Assembly (NCBI RefSeq): GCF_900142365.1
Contig: NZ_FRAP01000020.1
Coordinates: 62,001 to 126,000, forward strand
Length of the DNA stretch: 64,000 nucleotides
Source: Pseudonocardia thermophila
Lineage (GTDB): Bacteria > Actinomycetota > Actinomycetes > Mycobacteriales > Pseudonocardiaceae
Reading direction: 5' to 3'
In this document: one piece after another, positions 26,594-35,790 of the stretch
How the letters are laid out: every line of letters begins with the position of its first letter
Numbering within the stretch: position 1 is the first letter of the stretch
Made by a program: the position numbers and the translations under genes
The notes under the pieces: model-generated
Database searches by the model: none
Seen by the model: only the letters and a program-made list of their open reading frames with translations
Told to the model about the DNA's origin: nothing

Positions 26594-27931
26594 TCAGCCG
26601 CCGAACGCGAGCTGGCCGACCGTGTAGATCACCAGACCCGCCAGGGACCCGACGACGGTCCCGTTGATCCGGATGAACTGCAGGTCGCGGCCCACCTGCA
26701 GCTCGATCTTGCGACTGGTCTCCTGCGCGTCCCAGCGCGCCACCGTGTCGGTGATCAGCGTGGTGATCTCGGAGCGGTAGTGGCGCACGACGTACCCCGC
26801 GGCGTCGACCAGCCACCCGTCCAGCTTCGCCCGCAGCTCCGCGTCGGTGGCGAGGCGATCGCCGAACCGCAGCAACCCGTCGCAGACCCGGGTGCGCAGC
26901 GCGCTCGACGGATCGGCCGCGGCATCGAGGATGATCGTCTTGACCGTTCCCCACGCCTGCCCGATGAAGTTCTGCACGTTCGGGTGAGCGATGATCTGCT
27001 GCTTGATCCGCTCGGCCCGGGCGATCGTGTCCTCGTCCTTCTGCAGATCGGCGGCGAACTCGGCGAGGAACCGGTCGACCGCCTTGCGCATCGGGTGCTC
27101 GGGATCGGTCTTGACCGCCCAGGCGAAGTTCTGGATCTCGACGAACACCTTGTCGGCGACGAGTTCGTCGACGAACCGCGGCGACCACGCGGGCGCCCGC
27201 TCGGTCACCACGCGCAGCACCAGGTCGTGGTTGGCGCTGACCCAGTCGTAGGCGCGGTCGCAGACCAGGTCGACGAGCCGGTGGTGTGCGCCGTCGGCGA
27301 GCACGCCCTCCAGGATCGTGCCCAGCGGCGGGCCGATCGGCCGCTCGACGAGCTTGCGCACCAGGACCTGCTCGATGACCTCCTGCACGTCGTCGTCGCG
27401 CAGGACGGTGACCACGCCCTTGGCGATGTTGGCCAGCTCGGCGGTGACCCGCTCCGCGTTGGCCTCCTGCCGCAGCCACTCCCCGACCCGGGCGGAGGCC
27501 TGCACCGAGGCCAGCTTGTCGCGCACGACGTCCTCAGCGAGGAAGTTCTCCCCCACGAAGTCGCCCAAGCTGTTGCCGAGCACGTCCTTCTTCGTCGGGA
27601 TGATCGCCGTGTGCGGGATCGGGAGGCCCAGCGGGCGGCGGAACAGGGCGGTGACCGCGAACCAGTCGGCGAGCGCACCCACCATGCCGGCCTCGGCCAT
27701 CGCCCGGACGTACCCGGCGAACGCCGGGCCGCCGTTGACCTCCCACCAGCGGAAGCCCAAGAAGATCAGGGTGGCGACGACCAGCAGCCCGGTGGCCAGC
27801 CGCTTCATCCGCCGCAGATCGGCGGCCTTCGCGGCGGCGTCCATGCGGCCGACGCCCAACCCCACCGCGACGGCCGGACGTGCCCGGGGCCGCTCGGGCG
27901 CGGCCGCCGGTGCGGGCTGCGGATTCTGCAC
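26594..27931 (-). CDS. DUF445 membrane protein
   Basis: A 445-residue DUF445 (YheB/YjiN-like) protein. An N-terminal Pro/Ala-rich stretch (1-30) is followed by a helix (about 48-65), the conserved AMAEAGMVGALADWFAVTALFRRPLGLPIPHTAIIPTKKDVLG block (written here in part by position, about 82-125), long charged helices, and a C-terminal helix (INGTVVGSLAGLVIYTVGQL). The role is unknown; relatives span the cell envelope. GTG 27931 gives a start close to the M. tuberculosis homologue Rv0473, which also neighbours the XRE/hbhA genes. No ribosome binding site is obvious. Confidence 0.85.
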   Translation of the reverse strand: MQNPQPAPAAAPERPRARPAVAVGLGVGRMDAAAKAADLRRMKRLATGLLVVATLIFLGFRWWEVNGGPAFAGYVRAMAEAGMVGALADWFAVTALFRRPLGLPIPHTAIIPTKKDVLGNSLGDFVGENFLAEDVVRDKLASVQASARVGEWLRQEANAERVTAELANIAKGVVTVLRDDDVQEVIEQVLVRKLVERPIGPPLGTILEGVLADGAHHRLVDLVCDRAYDWVSANHDLVLRVVTERAPAWSPRFVDELVADKVFVEIQNFAWAVKTDPEHPMRKAVDRFLAEFAADLQKDEDTIARAERIKQQIIAHPNVQNFIGQAWGTVKTIILDAAADPSSALRTRVCDGLLRFGDRLATDAELRAKLDGWLVDAAGYVVRHYRSEITTLITDTVARWDAQETSRKIELQVGRDLQFIRINGTVVGSLAGLVIYTVGQLAFGG

Positions 27932-28198
27932 GCACCAATACTGCCCGGAACCGGCCGGGCGTGGCGGGCGGACGTCGCCGGACCGTTGCTGTGACCGGAC
28001 CGTGGCTATGGCCGGAGCCGGCGGCTGCATGCCTGCCGGCCCCGGCCAAGGTCCGTGGTGCGGCTGCGCGGCGAGCGGGTAGGCCGGGGAACCCTCTGCT
28101 CGGGCGCCGCACCACCGGCGCACCCCGGGCTCCGGCGCGACCGGATGCGGTCGCGGGCAGCGGAGCGGGAGTCCGGGAGCGCCGGCAGCGTGCGGTCG

Positions 28199-28732
28199 CT
28201 AGGACCGCGGACCGACGGGGATCATGCCTGCGGGTCGCTGGGCACCCGGGCTCATGATCATCTTGTCGGTGCGCTCGCGCGCGGCGTGGACGGCAGCGCG
28301 CAGGAGCGGCTCGGCGTCGGGCAGCTCGTAGCCGCACAGCGCCGGGGCCACCCGCCAGTGCACCCACCCGTCGGGGACGGTCGAGGGCGGCATGAGCACC
28401 TGCTCACCACCGCTGCGGAGGACGACGCCGGGCTCGCCGGCCAGCTCGGCGGGCAGCGTCGCGCCGGAGCGGACCGGGTAGAACCACACCCCGGTCGGCG
28501 TGGCGGCCACCGGGACGACGCGCTTCGCGGCCCGCAGGTGGGCGCAGATCCCGCGCCCCAGCGTCGCCGGTACCTCGAGGATGTCGAGCACGGTGCCCGT
28601 CACGACGGACACGGTCGCGCCGCCGATCCCCGCGCCCGGCTCCACCACCGGCCATCCGTGGTCGCTGTACTCCCGCGCTGCCGCGCGCAGCTCCGCGCCG
28701 TACACCGCGCGGTAGCTGTCCCAGCCCGACAT
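28199..28732 (-). CDS. Short bifunctional primase/polymerase-like protein
   Basis: A 177-residue protein that resembles the short actinobacterial relatives of the prim-pol (AEP) domain: an opening AAREYSDHGWPVVEPGAG segment, a GATVSVVTGTVLDILEVPA strand-turn and WHW-like WVHWRVAP. It lacks clear DxD catalytic acids, so it is unlikely to be an active primase by itself and may be a nucleotide-binding or degenerate domain. No helicase, phage or plasmid gene is nearby. ATG 28732. Confidence 0.6.
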   Translation of the reverse strand: MSGWDSYRAVYGAELRAAAREYSDHGWPVVEPGAGIGGATVSVVTGTVLDILEVPATLGRGICAHLRAAKRVVPVAATPTGVWFYPVRSGATLPAELAGEPGVVLRSGGEQVLMPPSTVPDGWVHWRVAPALCGYELPDAEPLLRAAVHAARERTDKMIMSPGAQRPAGMIPVGPRS

Positions 28733-29000
28733 CTGCTCAACTCCGTCTCGAAGACGTTCCCTGCACTGCTGTGAGGTGCAACACGAATATGCCGCGACGG
28801 ATGCGGCCGTGGGGCGCCCGGGCGGCGACCGTCAGACGGCCGGAGACGAATGGAGCGCGACGATCATCGGAACGCTCGCCCTCCGTTCGGCGTCCGGTGA
28901 TCGGCCGAGCGGAGTGCGACGGGCGGCTACTCCGATCGATGACGACGACCGGTCGTCGAACGTGATCTTCGACAAGCGGCGGGGGCGGTAGGAAGGAAGG

Positions 29001-29936
29001 ATGCTGCTCGTGACCGGCGGGACGGGGTACCTCGGCAGCGTCGTCGTCACCCTGCTCGCCGACGAGGGCCGGGCGGTGCGGGTGCTGGCGCGCGACCCAG
29101 AGCGGGCCAGGGCGATGCTGCCGCCCGGCGTCGAGGTCGTGGCGGGGGATCTCTTCGATCCCGACGCGCTGGCCCGCGCGACCGCGGGCTGCTCGGCGGT
29201 GCTGCATCTGGCGGCGACGGTGGGCGGCACGCCGGAGGAGATCCGCACGGCCAACGTCGAGGGCACGCACCGGGTCCTCACCGCGGCACGGGCGGCCGGT
29301 GTGACGCGGTTCGTCCACACGAGCACCGGTGCCGCGATCATGGACGCGACCGGGTCGGTGGCCGAGGAGCCGGCGGCCCCGCCCGCGCTGACCGACCCCT
29401 ACTCGGCGAGCAAGGTCGCCGCCGAGGAGCTGGTGCTCGCCGCGGAGGACGTCGAGGCGGTCGTGGTGAGCCCGGCCGGCGTGTACGGCCCCAGCCCGCG
29501 CGGCCCGCAGTCCTACACCGGGCTGTTCCTGGCCGCGGCCGCGGGCGAGGTGCCGGCCGTGGTCGACGCCCCGATGGGCTGGGTGCTCGCCGAGGACGCC
29601 GCGCGCGGCCATCTGCTGGCCCTGGACCGCGGCGAGCCGGGGCGCCGCTACGTGCTCTGCGGGGAGGTGGCTCGGGTGGGCGCGGTGCTGCACGCGTTCG
29701 CCGACGCCGTGGGCGGCCGGCGGGTCGCGCTGCTGCCGCCCGGATCGTCCCTGGGACCGGACGCGCCGACGTTCGCGGCCCGCACCGAGGTCTACGGCCG
29801 GTTCCCACCCCTGCGCGTGGCCGACGCGGGGGCACGCCGGCTCGGGTTCGCCCCGCGCGGCGTCGCCGATGGTGTGCGGCTCACCGCCGCCTGGTGCGCG
29901 GATCGGTCCGGCCCCACAACACGGCGGAGCCGGTGA
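29001..29936 (+). CDS. NAD-dependent epimerase/dehydratase-family protein
   Basis: A 311-residue extended SDR. The Rossmann motif is at the extreme N-terminus (LLVTGGTGYLGSVVV), then AGDLFDPDAL and YSASKVAAEEL with the catalytic Tyr-x3-Lys. The relatives are dihydroflavonol-4-reductase-like or sterol dehydrogenase-like enzymes acting on varied carbonyl substrates. No biosynthetic neighbours narrow the substrate. ATG 29001 follows AGGAAGGAAGG. Its stop lies within the 29924-29961 hairpin shared with the convergent cold-shock gene. Confidence 0.85.
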   Translation: MLLVTGGTGYLGSVVVTLLADEGRAVRVLARDPERARAMLPPGVEVVAGDLFDPDALARATAGCSAVLHLAATVGGTPEEIRTANVEGTHRVLTAARAAGVTRFVHTSTGAAIMDATGSVAEEPAAPPALTDPYSASKVAAEELVLAAEDVEAVVVSPAGVYGPSPRGPQSYTGLFLAAAAGEVPAVVDAPMGWVLAEDAARGHLLALDRGEPGRRYVLCGEVARVGAVLHAFADAVGGRRVALLPPGSSLGPDAPTFAARTEVYGRFPPLRVADAGARRLGFAPRGVADGVRLTAAWCADRSGPTTRRSR

Positions 29937-29961
29937 TCCCGCGAGGGACCACCGGCTCCGC
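29924..29961. terminator. Hairpin terminator, epimerase / csp
   Basis: Perfect 12-bp arms GCGGAGCCGGTG (29924-29935) and complement (29950-29961), 14-base loop. The left arm overlaps the last codons and stop of the epimerase gene; it lies 48 bases past the csp stop in the other direction. Confidence 0.75.
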
Positions 29962-30008
29962 GTCGTGCTGGAGTGTCCTGCTGAAGTTGTGCGATCAGCG
30001 CGAGCTGA

Positions 30009-30212
30009 TCAGAGAGCGCGGACGAAGTCGGCCTGGGGACCCTTGGCGCCCTGGCTCGCCTCGAACTCGACGCGCTGGTTCTCCTCGAGCGTGCGGAAGC
30101 CGTCGCTCTGGATCGCCGAGTAGTGGACGAAGACGTCCGGACCGTTGTCGTCGGTGGCGATGAAGCCGAAGCCCTTCTCGGCGTTGAACCACTTGACGGT
30201 GCCCTGCGGCAT
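30009..30212 (-). CDS. csp: Cold-shock domain protein
   Basis: A 67-residue single CSD protein that binds single-stranded RNA/DNA and acts as an RNA chaperone. RNP1 (KGFGFI) and RNP2 (VFVHYSAI) are intact, in MPQGTVKWFNAEKGFGFIA and onward. ATG 30212 follows TAGGAG. A gap of more than 500 bases upstream is free of genes, leaving room for the long structured leader often seen on csp mRNAs. Confidence 0.95.
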   Translation of the reverse strand: MPQGTVKWFNAEKGFGFIATDDNGPDVFVHYSAIQSDGFRTLEENQRVEFEASQGAKGPQADFVRAL

Positions 30213-30797
30213 GCGTGTTTCTCCTACGTGAATCCGACCCTGCCGACTGCGTGCCGGCCGGGGGTTGCACGGGTTCACGGGTCGAACGCAGGGAGTCCTC
30301 GAACGCCCGCGAAGCCCACCGTCACTCTCCACGGACGCTTCACAACGATCGAGGAAAACTCGGTACTGCAACCGTGGATGAACCTACCACGGTCCCGGCC
30401 TCGCGCGCTGCACCAGGAGGTCGGCGATCCCGGTGGCGCGTGAGACGCGTGTGACGACTGCGACGAATCGTGACGATCGGACGCCGTTCGGCACACGGAA
30501 GGTCACGACGCGACACGGACGGGTACGAATCCGCGCACGCCATGCCGTCGGGTGATCGGTTGCGCCGATGGCTCAGACCCGGTCGGGTGAGTCACACGAC
30601 CGCCGGGTGAGCGGACCGCGCGCGCCACCCAGCCGTGCGTCCTCCGAACCGGCGACGCCGTCCATGATCGCCACCAGCGGTCACGAAATCGTCCTCACCA
30701 GCGCCTTTGCGGTGATCTTCGCGCCCTGGTCTCCCCCGCCGGACGGGTCGCATGATCTCCCCCGCGCAACACCGTCCGAGCACACAGGGAGGCTCCG
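30213..30797. other. 585-bp intergenic region csp / secreted protein
   Basis: No gene is convincing here; open frames on both strands are short and Arg/Ser-rich. The region must hold the csp promoter and leader (minus strand) and the promoter of the secreted Pro/Ala-rich protein (plus strand). I see no strong hairpin or repeat. Confidence 0.5.
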
Positions 30798-31643
30798 ATG
30801 CGGGGTCGCAGACTGACTCTCTCCATCGCCGCGGTGTCGACGGGGGCCTTGATCACCGTCGCGTCGGCGACGACCGCACATGCTCAGGAACCACTGCCGC
30901 CGCTCCCGGTGCCGGCCCCGGAGGTGCCCGCCGCCGCTTCGGACCTTCCCGTCGGCCCGGTCGCCGGTCTGCTGACCGGTCTCCTCAGCACGGTCGACTC
31001 GCTGCTCCCGGGCTTGCTGCCCAACCTGCTGCCCATCTCGCTGCCGGGAACGACCGGCGCGGCCCCGGCCGCAGGCCTGCCGGCGCTCCCCCAGGCACCG
31101 CAGGCCACGGCCGTCCAGCAGGTCGCGCCGCCGATCCCCGTTCCCGATCCCACCGTCCCCGACGTCGGGGCGGCCCTCCCGGCCACCCCGGCGCTCCCCG
31201 CCGCACCCGAGCTGCCGGCCACCCCGGCGCTGCCGACCGTTCCGGAGCTGCCCGCTCCCGCGGCCGCTGACCCGAGCGCCCCGGCTCCGGCCCCGGCTGC
31301 GCTGCCCGCGCCGCAGCTGCCGGCGCTGCCCGCCCCCGCGCTCCCGGCCGACGCGCCGGCGCTCCCCACCGTGCCGGTGCCGTGCCCGACGGAGCTGCCC
31401 GACCCGACTGCAGCCAGCGACCCAGCCAGCGACCCGGCGGCCGTCACCTCAGCCGTCCCGGCCGACTGCCTGCCCGCGGTGCCGTCCGTCCCGTCAGGGC
31501 CCTCCGTGCCGTCGGTACCCGAGCTGCCGGCGGTGGGTGCGCCGACCGAGCTGCCGCCCGTCGGCTCCCTCCCCGCACCGGTTACGGACGTGCCCACCCC
31601 GGGTGTGACCGTGACGGTGCCCCCGAGCGGCGGCACGGCCTGA
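30798..31643 (+). CDS. Secreted Pro/Ala/Leu-rich protein
   Basis: A 281-residue low-complexity exported protein. The signal peptide MRGRRLTLSIAAVSTGALITVASATTAHA ends with an AHA cleavage site near residue 29 (sequence given in part by position 1-29). The mature part is about half Pro and Ala, with irregular ALPA-, ELPA- and PAPA-type repeats. Two cysteines (in PVPCPTEL and ADCLPAV, about 194 and 223) may form one disulphide. A Leu-rich segment (STVDSLLPGLLPNLLPISLP, about 65-84) might be amphipathic. Probably cell-wall associated. ATG preceded by GGGAGG. No family recognised. Confidence 0.75.
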   Translation: MRGRRLTLSIAAVSTGALITVASATTAHAQEPLPPLPVPAPEVPAAASDLPVGPVAGLLTGLLSTVDSLLPGLLPNLLPISLPGTTGAAPAAGLPALPQAPQATAVQQVAPPIPVPDPTVPDVGAALPATPALPAAPELPATPALPTVPELPAPAAADPSAPAPAPAALPAPQLPALPAPALPADAPALPTVPVPCPTELPDPTAASDPASDPAAVTSAVPADCLPAVPSVPSGPSVPSVPELPAVGAPTELPPVGSLPAPVTDVPTPGVTVTVPPSGGTA

Positions 31644-31673
31644 CCTCCCGACCCGCGCTGACCGGGGTCCACG

Positions 31674-32291
31674 CTAAGGGGCCCCGGTCAGCCCGTTCTC
31701 CAGTGCCCGGAAGGCCTCGTCGAGCAGGCTCCGCAGCTCCGCCCCCTCGACCCGCAGCCACCGCTCGTACGCCGCGAGCGCCGCACCCAGGCTGGCGTGC
31801 CCGATCGTCTGCGGCAGCAACGCGTCCGACGGCAGGCCGAGCCGGTCGGCCGCGTAGTCGGCCACGACCTGCCGCCACGCCTCGTACCGCAGCGTCGAGT
31901 GCGCCTGCAGCGCAGGCGTGTTGAGGATCAGCTGCATCCGCTGCCGGTGCCACGGCAGCTCGGCGGGCTCCACCTCGTTGAAGTCCAGCACCGCCTCCCG
32001 GATCCCCGTCATCACCGGGACATCGGGCGGCAGCGCCGCGAACACCGACCGCATGCGGCCGAGCTGCTCGTCGAACGCACCCCACGGGATGTCGTTCTTG
32101 GAGGCGTAGTAGCGGAAGACGGTGCGCCGCCCGATGCCGGCGGCCGCCGCGATGTCGTCGACCGTGGTGGTCTCGAACCCGTTGCGGGTGAACAGGTCCA
32201 GCGCGACGTGCTCGATCTCCGACCGGGATGTGACGGGACGCCGGCCCGCCCGGCGCTGGCCGGGCACCCGTTCTATGGAAGTAGCCGACAT
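31674..32291 (-). CDS. MftR-like TetR regulator
   Basis: A 205-residue TetR-family regulator that strongly resembles mycofactocin-system MftR: VTSRSEIEHVALDLFTRNGFE, TTVDDIAAAAGIGRRTVFRYY, ASKNDIPWGAFDEQLGRMR and ALQAHSTLRYEAWRQVVADYA are the family's hallmark stretches. MftR binds acyl-CoA and represses the mycofactocin cluster in mycobacteria. No mft genes are within the window, so it is an orphan here or the cluster lies elsewhere. ATG 32291 follows GGGAGAGGGG; an in-frame ATG 33 bases upstream is less well placed. Confidence 0.8.
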   Translation of the reverse strand: MSATSIERVPGQRRAGRRPVTSRSEIEHVALDLFTRNGFETTTVDDIAAAAGIGRRTVFRYYASKNDIPWGAFDEQLGRMRSVFAALPPDVPVMTGIREAVLDFNEVEPAELPWHRQRMQLILNTPALQAHSTLRYEAWRQVVADYAADRLGLPSDALLPQTIGHASLGAALAAYERWLRVEGAELRSLLDEAFRALENGLTGAP

Positions 32292-32347
32292 GCCCCTCTC
32301 CCGCGGATACGCCGATTCTGACATGCCGCGGCGGGCCCACCGACGGG

Positions 32348-33667
32348 TCAGCCGCCCGGGGCGCCGATCCGCACGCAGTTGCGGCCGGTGTTCTTCGCCT
32401 CGTACATGGCCGCGTCGGCGGTCTCCAGGAGCTGGACGAGATCGGGTCCGTCCGGCGGCCGGACCGCGCCGCCGATGGACACGGTGAAGTTGGCGATGCA
32501 CTCGGTGGTGCCGTCCGGGCCCTTGATGTCCACCGCGAGCTCGGCCACCCGGCGGCGGATGCGCTCGGCCACGGCCTCGGCGTGCCGGCGGTCGTCGGCG
32601 ACGTCGACGTCGCGCAGCAGCACCACGAACTCCTCGCCGCCGAACCGGCCCACGACGTCCTCGTCACGCACCTCGGCGCGAACCGCGTCCGCGACCGCGG
32701 CGAGCACGGTGTCGCCGACGAGGTGCCCGTGCCGATCGTTGATCTGCTTGAAGTGGTCCAGGTCGAGCACCAGCACGGCGACCTGCTGGTTGGCGCGCTC
32801 GGCGCGGCGCAGCTCGTGCCCGGCGCGCTCGTGCCAGGCCGCGGCGTTGAGCAGGCCGGTCTTCGCGTCGAGGTTCGCCTTCTCCTCGAGCTGCCGCACG
32901 AGCACCGTGCGGTGCAGCATCACCAGCGGCGGCAGCACGAGCACGGCGTAGCCGAGCCCGAGCGACACCATCGCCCCGCCGACGAGTGCCCCCATCGAGA
33001 GGGACGCGAACTCCAGCACGCACTCGTTGTCGCCGCGCAGCAGCCGCAGGAACGTGGCGAGGTCGTGCTGCTCACCGATGAGCAGCACGACGAGGGTGAC
33101 CAGCACCATGTTCACCGCGGCGTAGGCGAGCACGGCCAGCGCGACCAGCACGAGCCCGAGCCCGCTCGTGTACGGGTTGGGGCCGGCCACACCCATGATC
33201 GCCGACGCCGTCTGGACGGCGAGGACGATCGTGGAGACGGTGTAGATCACCTGGTGGGCCCGCACCCCGGCCGGCCGGTCGACGCGCAGGTAGATGTGCG
33301 CGTAGAGGATCGCGACGACCGCGGCCGCCGCGATGCCCGGCAGCAGCGCGGCGGCGGCGAACGTCCACACCGAGCTGAGATCGATGTGCGGGGCGGTCTC
33401 CCGCCGGTGCCGCACGCGCTCGACGCCGCGGGACACCTCGGTGCTGATCACGCCGGCCAGCACGAGGACGGCCATCCGCGTGAGCCAGTTCTCCGGCATC
33501 GCCGAGATGCAGCGCTCCGCGGTCGCGAACACCGTGACGACGGTGACCAGCTCGACGGGCAGCACCACCCACAGGACCCGGCGCGGAAGCGACCACAGCG
33601 CCCAGCCCGCTATCCCGATCGGGCGACGCCGCTGGCGTCGCAGCACCACGGAACCGGTCAAGAGCAC
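32348..33667 (-). CDS. Membrane-bound diguanylate cyclase (GGDEF)
   Basis: A 439-residue protein with an N-terminal membrane region of about six to seven helices (about 25-265) and a C-terminal GGDEF domain (about 270-435). The active-site motif reads GGEEF, a functional variant, preceded by LVLDLDHFKQINDRHGHLVGD with the metal- and guanine-binding residues. An upstream RxxD product-inhibition site is not evident. It should make cyclic di-GMP in response to an unknown membrane signal. The GTG at 33667 has GGAGG overlapping it, so a TTG three codons later is possible. Confidence 0.9.
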   Translation of the reverse strand: MLLTGSVVLRRQRRRPIGIAGWALWSLPRRVLWVVLPVELVTVVTVFATAERCISAMPENWLTRMAVLVLAGVISTEVSRGVERVRHRRETAPHIDLSSVWTFAAAALLPGIAAAAVVAILYAHIYLRVDRPAGVRAHQVIYTVSTIVLAVQTASAIMGVAGPNPYTSGLGLVLVALAVLAYAAVNMVLVTLVVLLIGEQHDLATFLRLLRGDNECVLEFASLSMGALVGGAMVSLGLGYAVLVLPPLVMLHRTVLVRQLEEKANLDAKTGLLNAAAWHERAGHELRRAERANQQVAVLVLDLDHFKQINDRHGHLVGDTVLAAVADAVRAEVRDEDVVGRFGGEEFVVLLRDVDVADDRRHAEAVAERIRRRVAELAVDIKGPDGTTECIANFTVSIGGAVRPPDGPDLVQLLETADAAMYEAKNTGRNCVRIGAPGG

Positions 33668-33934
33668 CCTCCGCCCCCACGCGAGCCCCCCATCTGGGCG
33701 ATCGTATCGGCGCCGACCACCCGTCGACAGGACCCGCGGCGGCGGTCGGTGAAGCGACGATCACTGTAGGGCAGCGGTGAGTGATCACGAACTGCGTTCG
33801 TCCACACCCGACGCGGACGAGCCGTGACGAGCATCCGACGCACCGTGCACGTCTCCAGCACGCCCGGGGACCGATGAGTTCTGCGCGTCGTGACCGTCTG
33901 TTGATGTGAGATGACTCACGAAGGGTGGTCGGCG

Positions 33935-34501
33935 ATGCGGAAACTCCTCTTCGGCATGAACGTGAGCCTGGACGGCTACGTCGCCGCGCCGGGCGACGAC
34001 ATCAGCTGGAGCACGCCGAGCAGCGATCTGTTCCGGTGGTGGCTCGACCAGGAGCGAGCGACCGAGCTGACGCTGTACGGGCGCAGGCTGTGGGAGACGA
34101 TGAGCGCCTACTGGCCGACCGGGGACGAGCAGCCCGGCGCCACGCCGGACGAGATCGCGTTCGCGCGGCACTGGCGGGACACCCCGAAGATCGTGTTCTC
34201 GGCCACCCTCGGCGGCGCGCTCGGCTGGAACGCGCGCGCCGTCTCCGGTGACCCGGTCGCCGAGATCACCCAGCTCAAGAGCGGGAACGGCGGCCCGATG
34301 AGCATCGGCGGCGCGACGCTCGCCGCAGCGGCCGTGCGGGCCGGGCTCGTCGACGAGTTCACCCTCGCCGTCCACCCGGTCGTCGTCGGCGGCGGCGCCC
34401 CGTTCTTCCCCGCGCTCGGCGCGCGGGTACCGCTGGAGCTGCGCGAGACCCGGACGTTCCCCGGAGGAGTGGTGCTGTTGCAGTACACGATCGCAGGTTG
34501 A
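33935..34501 (+). CDS. Dihydrofolate reductase-like (RibD C-terminal) protein
   Basis: A 188-residue protein with the DHFR/RibD-C fold: RKLLFGMNVSLDGYVA at the N-terminus, LYGRRLWETM, PKIVFSATL, GGPMSIGGATLAAAAV (NADPH-binding glycine motif) and DEFTLAVHPVVVGGG. Such proteins are NADPH-dependent reductases of unknown substrate, not the folate enzyme itself. I chose ATG 33935 (MRKLLFG); an upstream ATG at 33911 overlaps a GTGAG-ATGA-CTCAC palindrome. It converges on the sigma-factor gene. Confidence 0.85.
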   Translation: MRKLLFGMNVSLDGYVAAPGDDISWSTPSSDLFRWWLDQERATELTLYGRRLWETMSAYWPTGDEQPGATPDEIAFARHWRDTPKIVFSATLGGALGWNARAVSGDPVAEITQLKSGNGGPMSIGGATLAAAAVRAGLVDEFTLAVHPVVVGGGAPFFPALGARVPLELRETRTFPGGVVLLQYTIAG

Positions 34502-34507
34502 TGCCGG

Positions 34508-35512
34508 TCAGAGCTCGGCGGGCAGGCCCAACCACGGCGTGTCGGCGGCGGCGAACCCGGTGAGCTCGGCGATCTTGCCGCCCACGACGTGCAGGACCGC
34601 GATGTTCCACAGCCGGTGCGACGGGTGGCCGGGAGAGCGCAGGTACAGCGCGGCGGTCGGCATGAGGTTGACGGTCGTCGGGACGCCCCGCAGATCGCAG
34701 TAGCGGCTGAAGAGGCCACCGGCGACCCAACCGGCCACCGCGTCCTTGGCCGACGTGACCACCGTGCCGGGCTCGGGCAGCATCGTGAAGCGCAGGTCCG
34801 CGCGCAGCAGGGAGGCGAGCCCGTCGAGGTCGTTGCGCTCGTGCGCTTCGATGTACGACCGCAGGACCGCTCGCTCCACCTCGGACAGCTCGTGGGTGGT
34901 GGGGGTGTGCCAGTCGGAGCGCCTGCCGGGCAGGTGCGCCCGCAGCGTCACACGGGCCCGCTGCACCGCGCTGGTCACCGAGGCGACGGTCAGCCCCAGC
35001 GCGCTCGCCGTCGTGGCCGCGGGCCAGCCCAGGACGTCGCGCAGGATGAACGCGGCCCGCTGACGCGGCGGCAGGTGCTGGACGGCGGCGACGAACGCCA
35101 GCTCCATCGTCTCCCGGGCGACCACCGAGTCCGCCGGGTCCGCCGGCAGCATCCGGTCCGGGAAGGGCTGCAGGTGCGGGACCTCGAAGATCGCGCCGCC
35201 CGGCTCGGCCGGGGTGGGCGTGCGCTCGGCCTTCTCCTCCAGGAAGTCCAGGCAGGCGTTCGTCGCGATCCGGTGCAGCCAGGTGCGCAGCGCCGCGTTG
35301 CCCCGGAACGAGCCCCGCTTGTGCCACGCCCGCAGGAACGTCTCCTGGGTGAGGTCCTGGGCGTCGTCGTAGTTCGCGACCAGCCGGTAGCAGTGGACCA
35401 TCAGGTCCCGGCGGTAGCGCTCGGTGAGGGCCGCGAACCGTGTGGCATCGGCCGAGCGGACGGCCGCGAGGAACGCGGGCTCGTCGGCGCTCGTCCGCCT
35501 GACGTCGGCCAT
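34508..35512 (-). CDS. ECF sigma factor with SnoaL-like C-terminal domain
   Basis: A 334-residue RNA polymerase sigma factor of the SigG/SigJ type. Region 2 (about 20-90) holds HCYRLVANYDDAQDLTQETFLRAW; region 4 (about 135-190) holds LPPRQRAAFILRDVLGW and an HTH. The C-terminal part (about 215-334) is an NTF2/SnoaL-like domain that replaces a separate anti-sigma factor in this group and probably controls activity. No anti-sigma gene is adjacent. ATG 35512 follows GGGAGG. It might transcribe the neighbouring DHFR-like gene, but there is no direct evidence. Confidence 0.9.
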   Translation of the reverse strand: MADVRRTSADEPAFLAAVRSADATRFAALTERYRRDLMVHCYRLVANYDDAQDLTQETFLRAWHKRGSFRGNAALRTWLHRIATNACLDFLEEKAERTPTPAEPGGAIFEVPHLQPFPDRMLPADPADSVVARETMELAFVAAVQHLPPRQRAAFILRDVLGWPAATTASALGLTVASVTSAVQRARVTLRAHLPGRRSDWHTPTTHELSEVERAVLRSYIEAHERNDLDGLASLLRADLRFTMLPEPGTVVTSAKDAVAGWVAGGLFSRYCDLRGVPTTVNLMPTAALYLRSPGHPSHRLWNIAVLHVVGGKIAELTGFAAADTPWLGLPAEL

Positions 35513-35691
35513 GGCCGTCGATCCTCCCACCGGTTGCTCGGGGCTGCCGGATCGGGCGGCGAGCGCAGGACTCCGACCGGTGCGGCTGCGGACGAGCCCG
35601 CACGGATCAACGCCCGCCGTGCGGAGCATCACATGATGCCGACTTCAGCAGCCGCCGACCATCAACCGGTGAGGTGGAGCTGATCGACTGG

Positions 35692-35765
35692 TGGCCAGGG
35701 GCGGGGTCGAACCGCCGACCTACCGCTTTTCAGGCGGTCGCTCGTACCAACTGAGCTACCTGGCC
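35692..35765 (-). tRNA. tRNA-Phe(GAA)
   Basis: 74 nt, reading GGCCAGG at the 5' end and pairing with CCTGGCC; D-arm AGCTCAGTTGG; anticodon loop CTGAAAA gives GAA (Phe); T-arm GGCGG-TTCGACC-CCGCC. No encoded CCA. Third gene of a Glu-Asp-Phe cluster. Confidence 0.97.
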
Positions 35766-35790
35766 CCGCCCGGGGAACCGGGAGGTGGAG

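Noticed and set aside
30568..30816. 82-codon open frame before the secreted protein
   Set aside because: Composition unlike the neighbours, no ribosome binding site, and it overlaps the well-supported signal-peptide gene in another frame.
33911..33934. Upstream ATG for the DHFR-like protein
   Set aside because: The ATG at 33911 lies inside a GTGAG-ATGA-CTCAC palindrome with no ribosome binding site; ATG 33935 better fits the family start.
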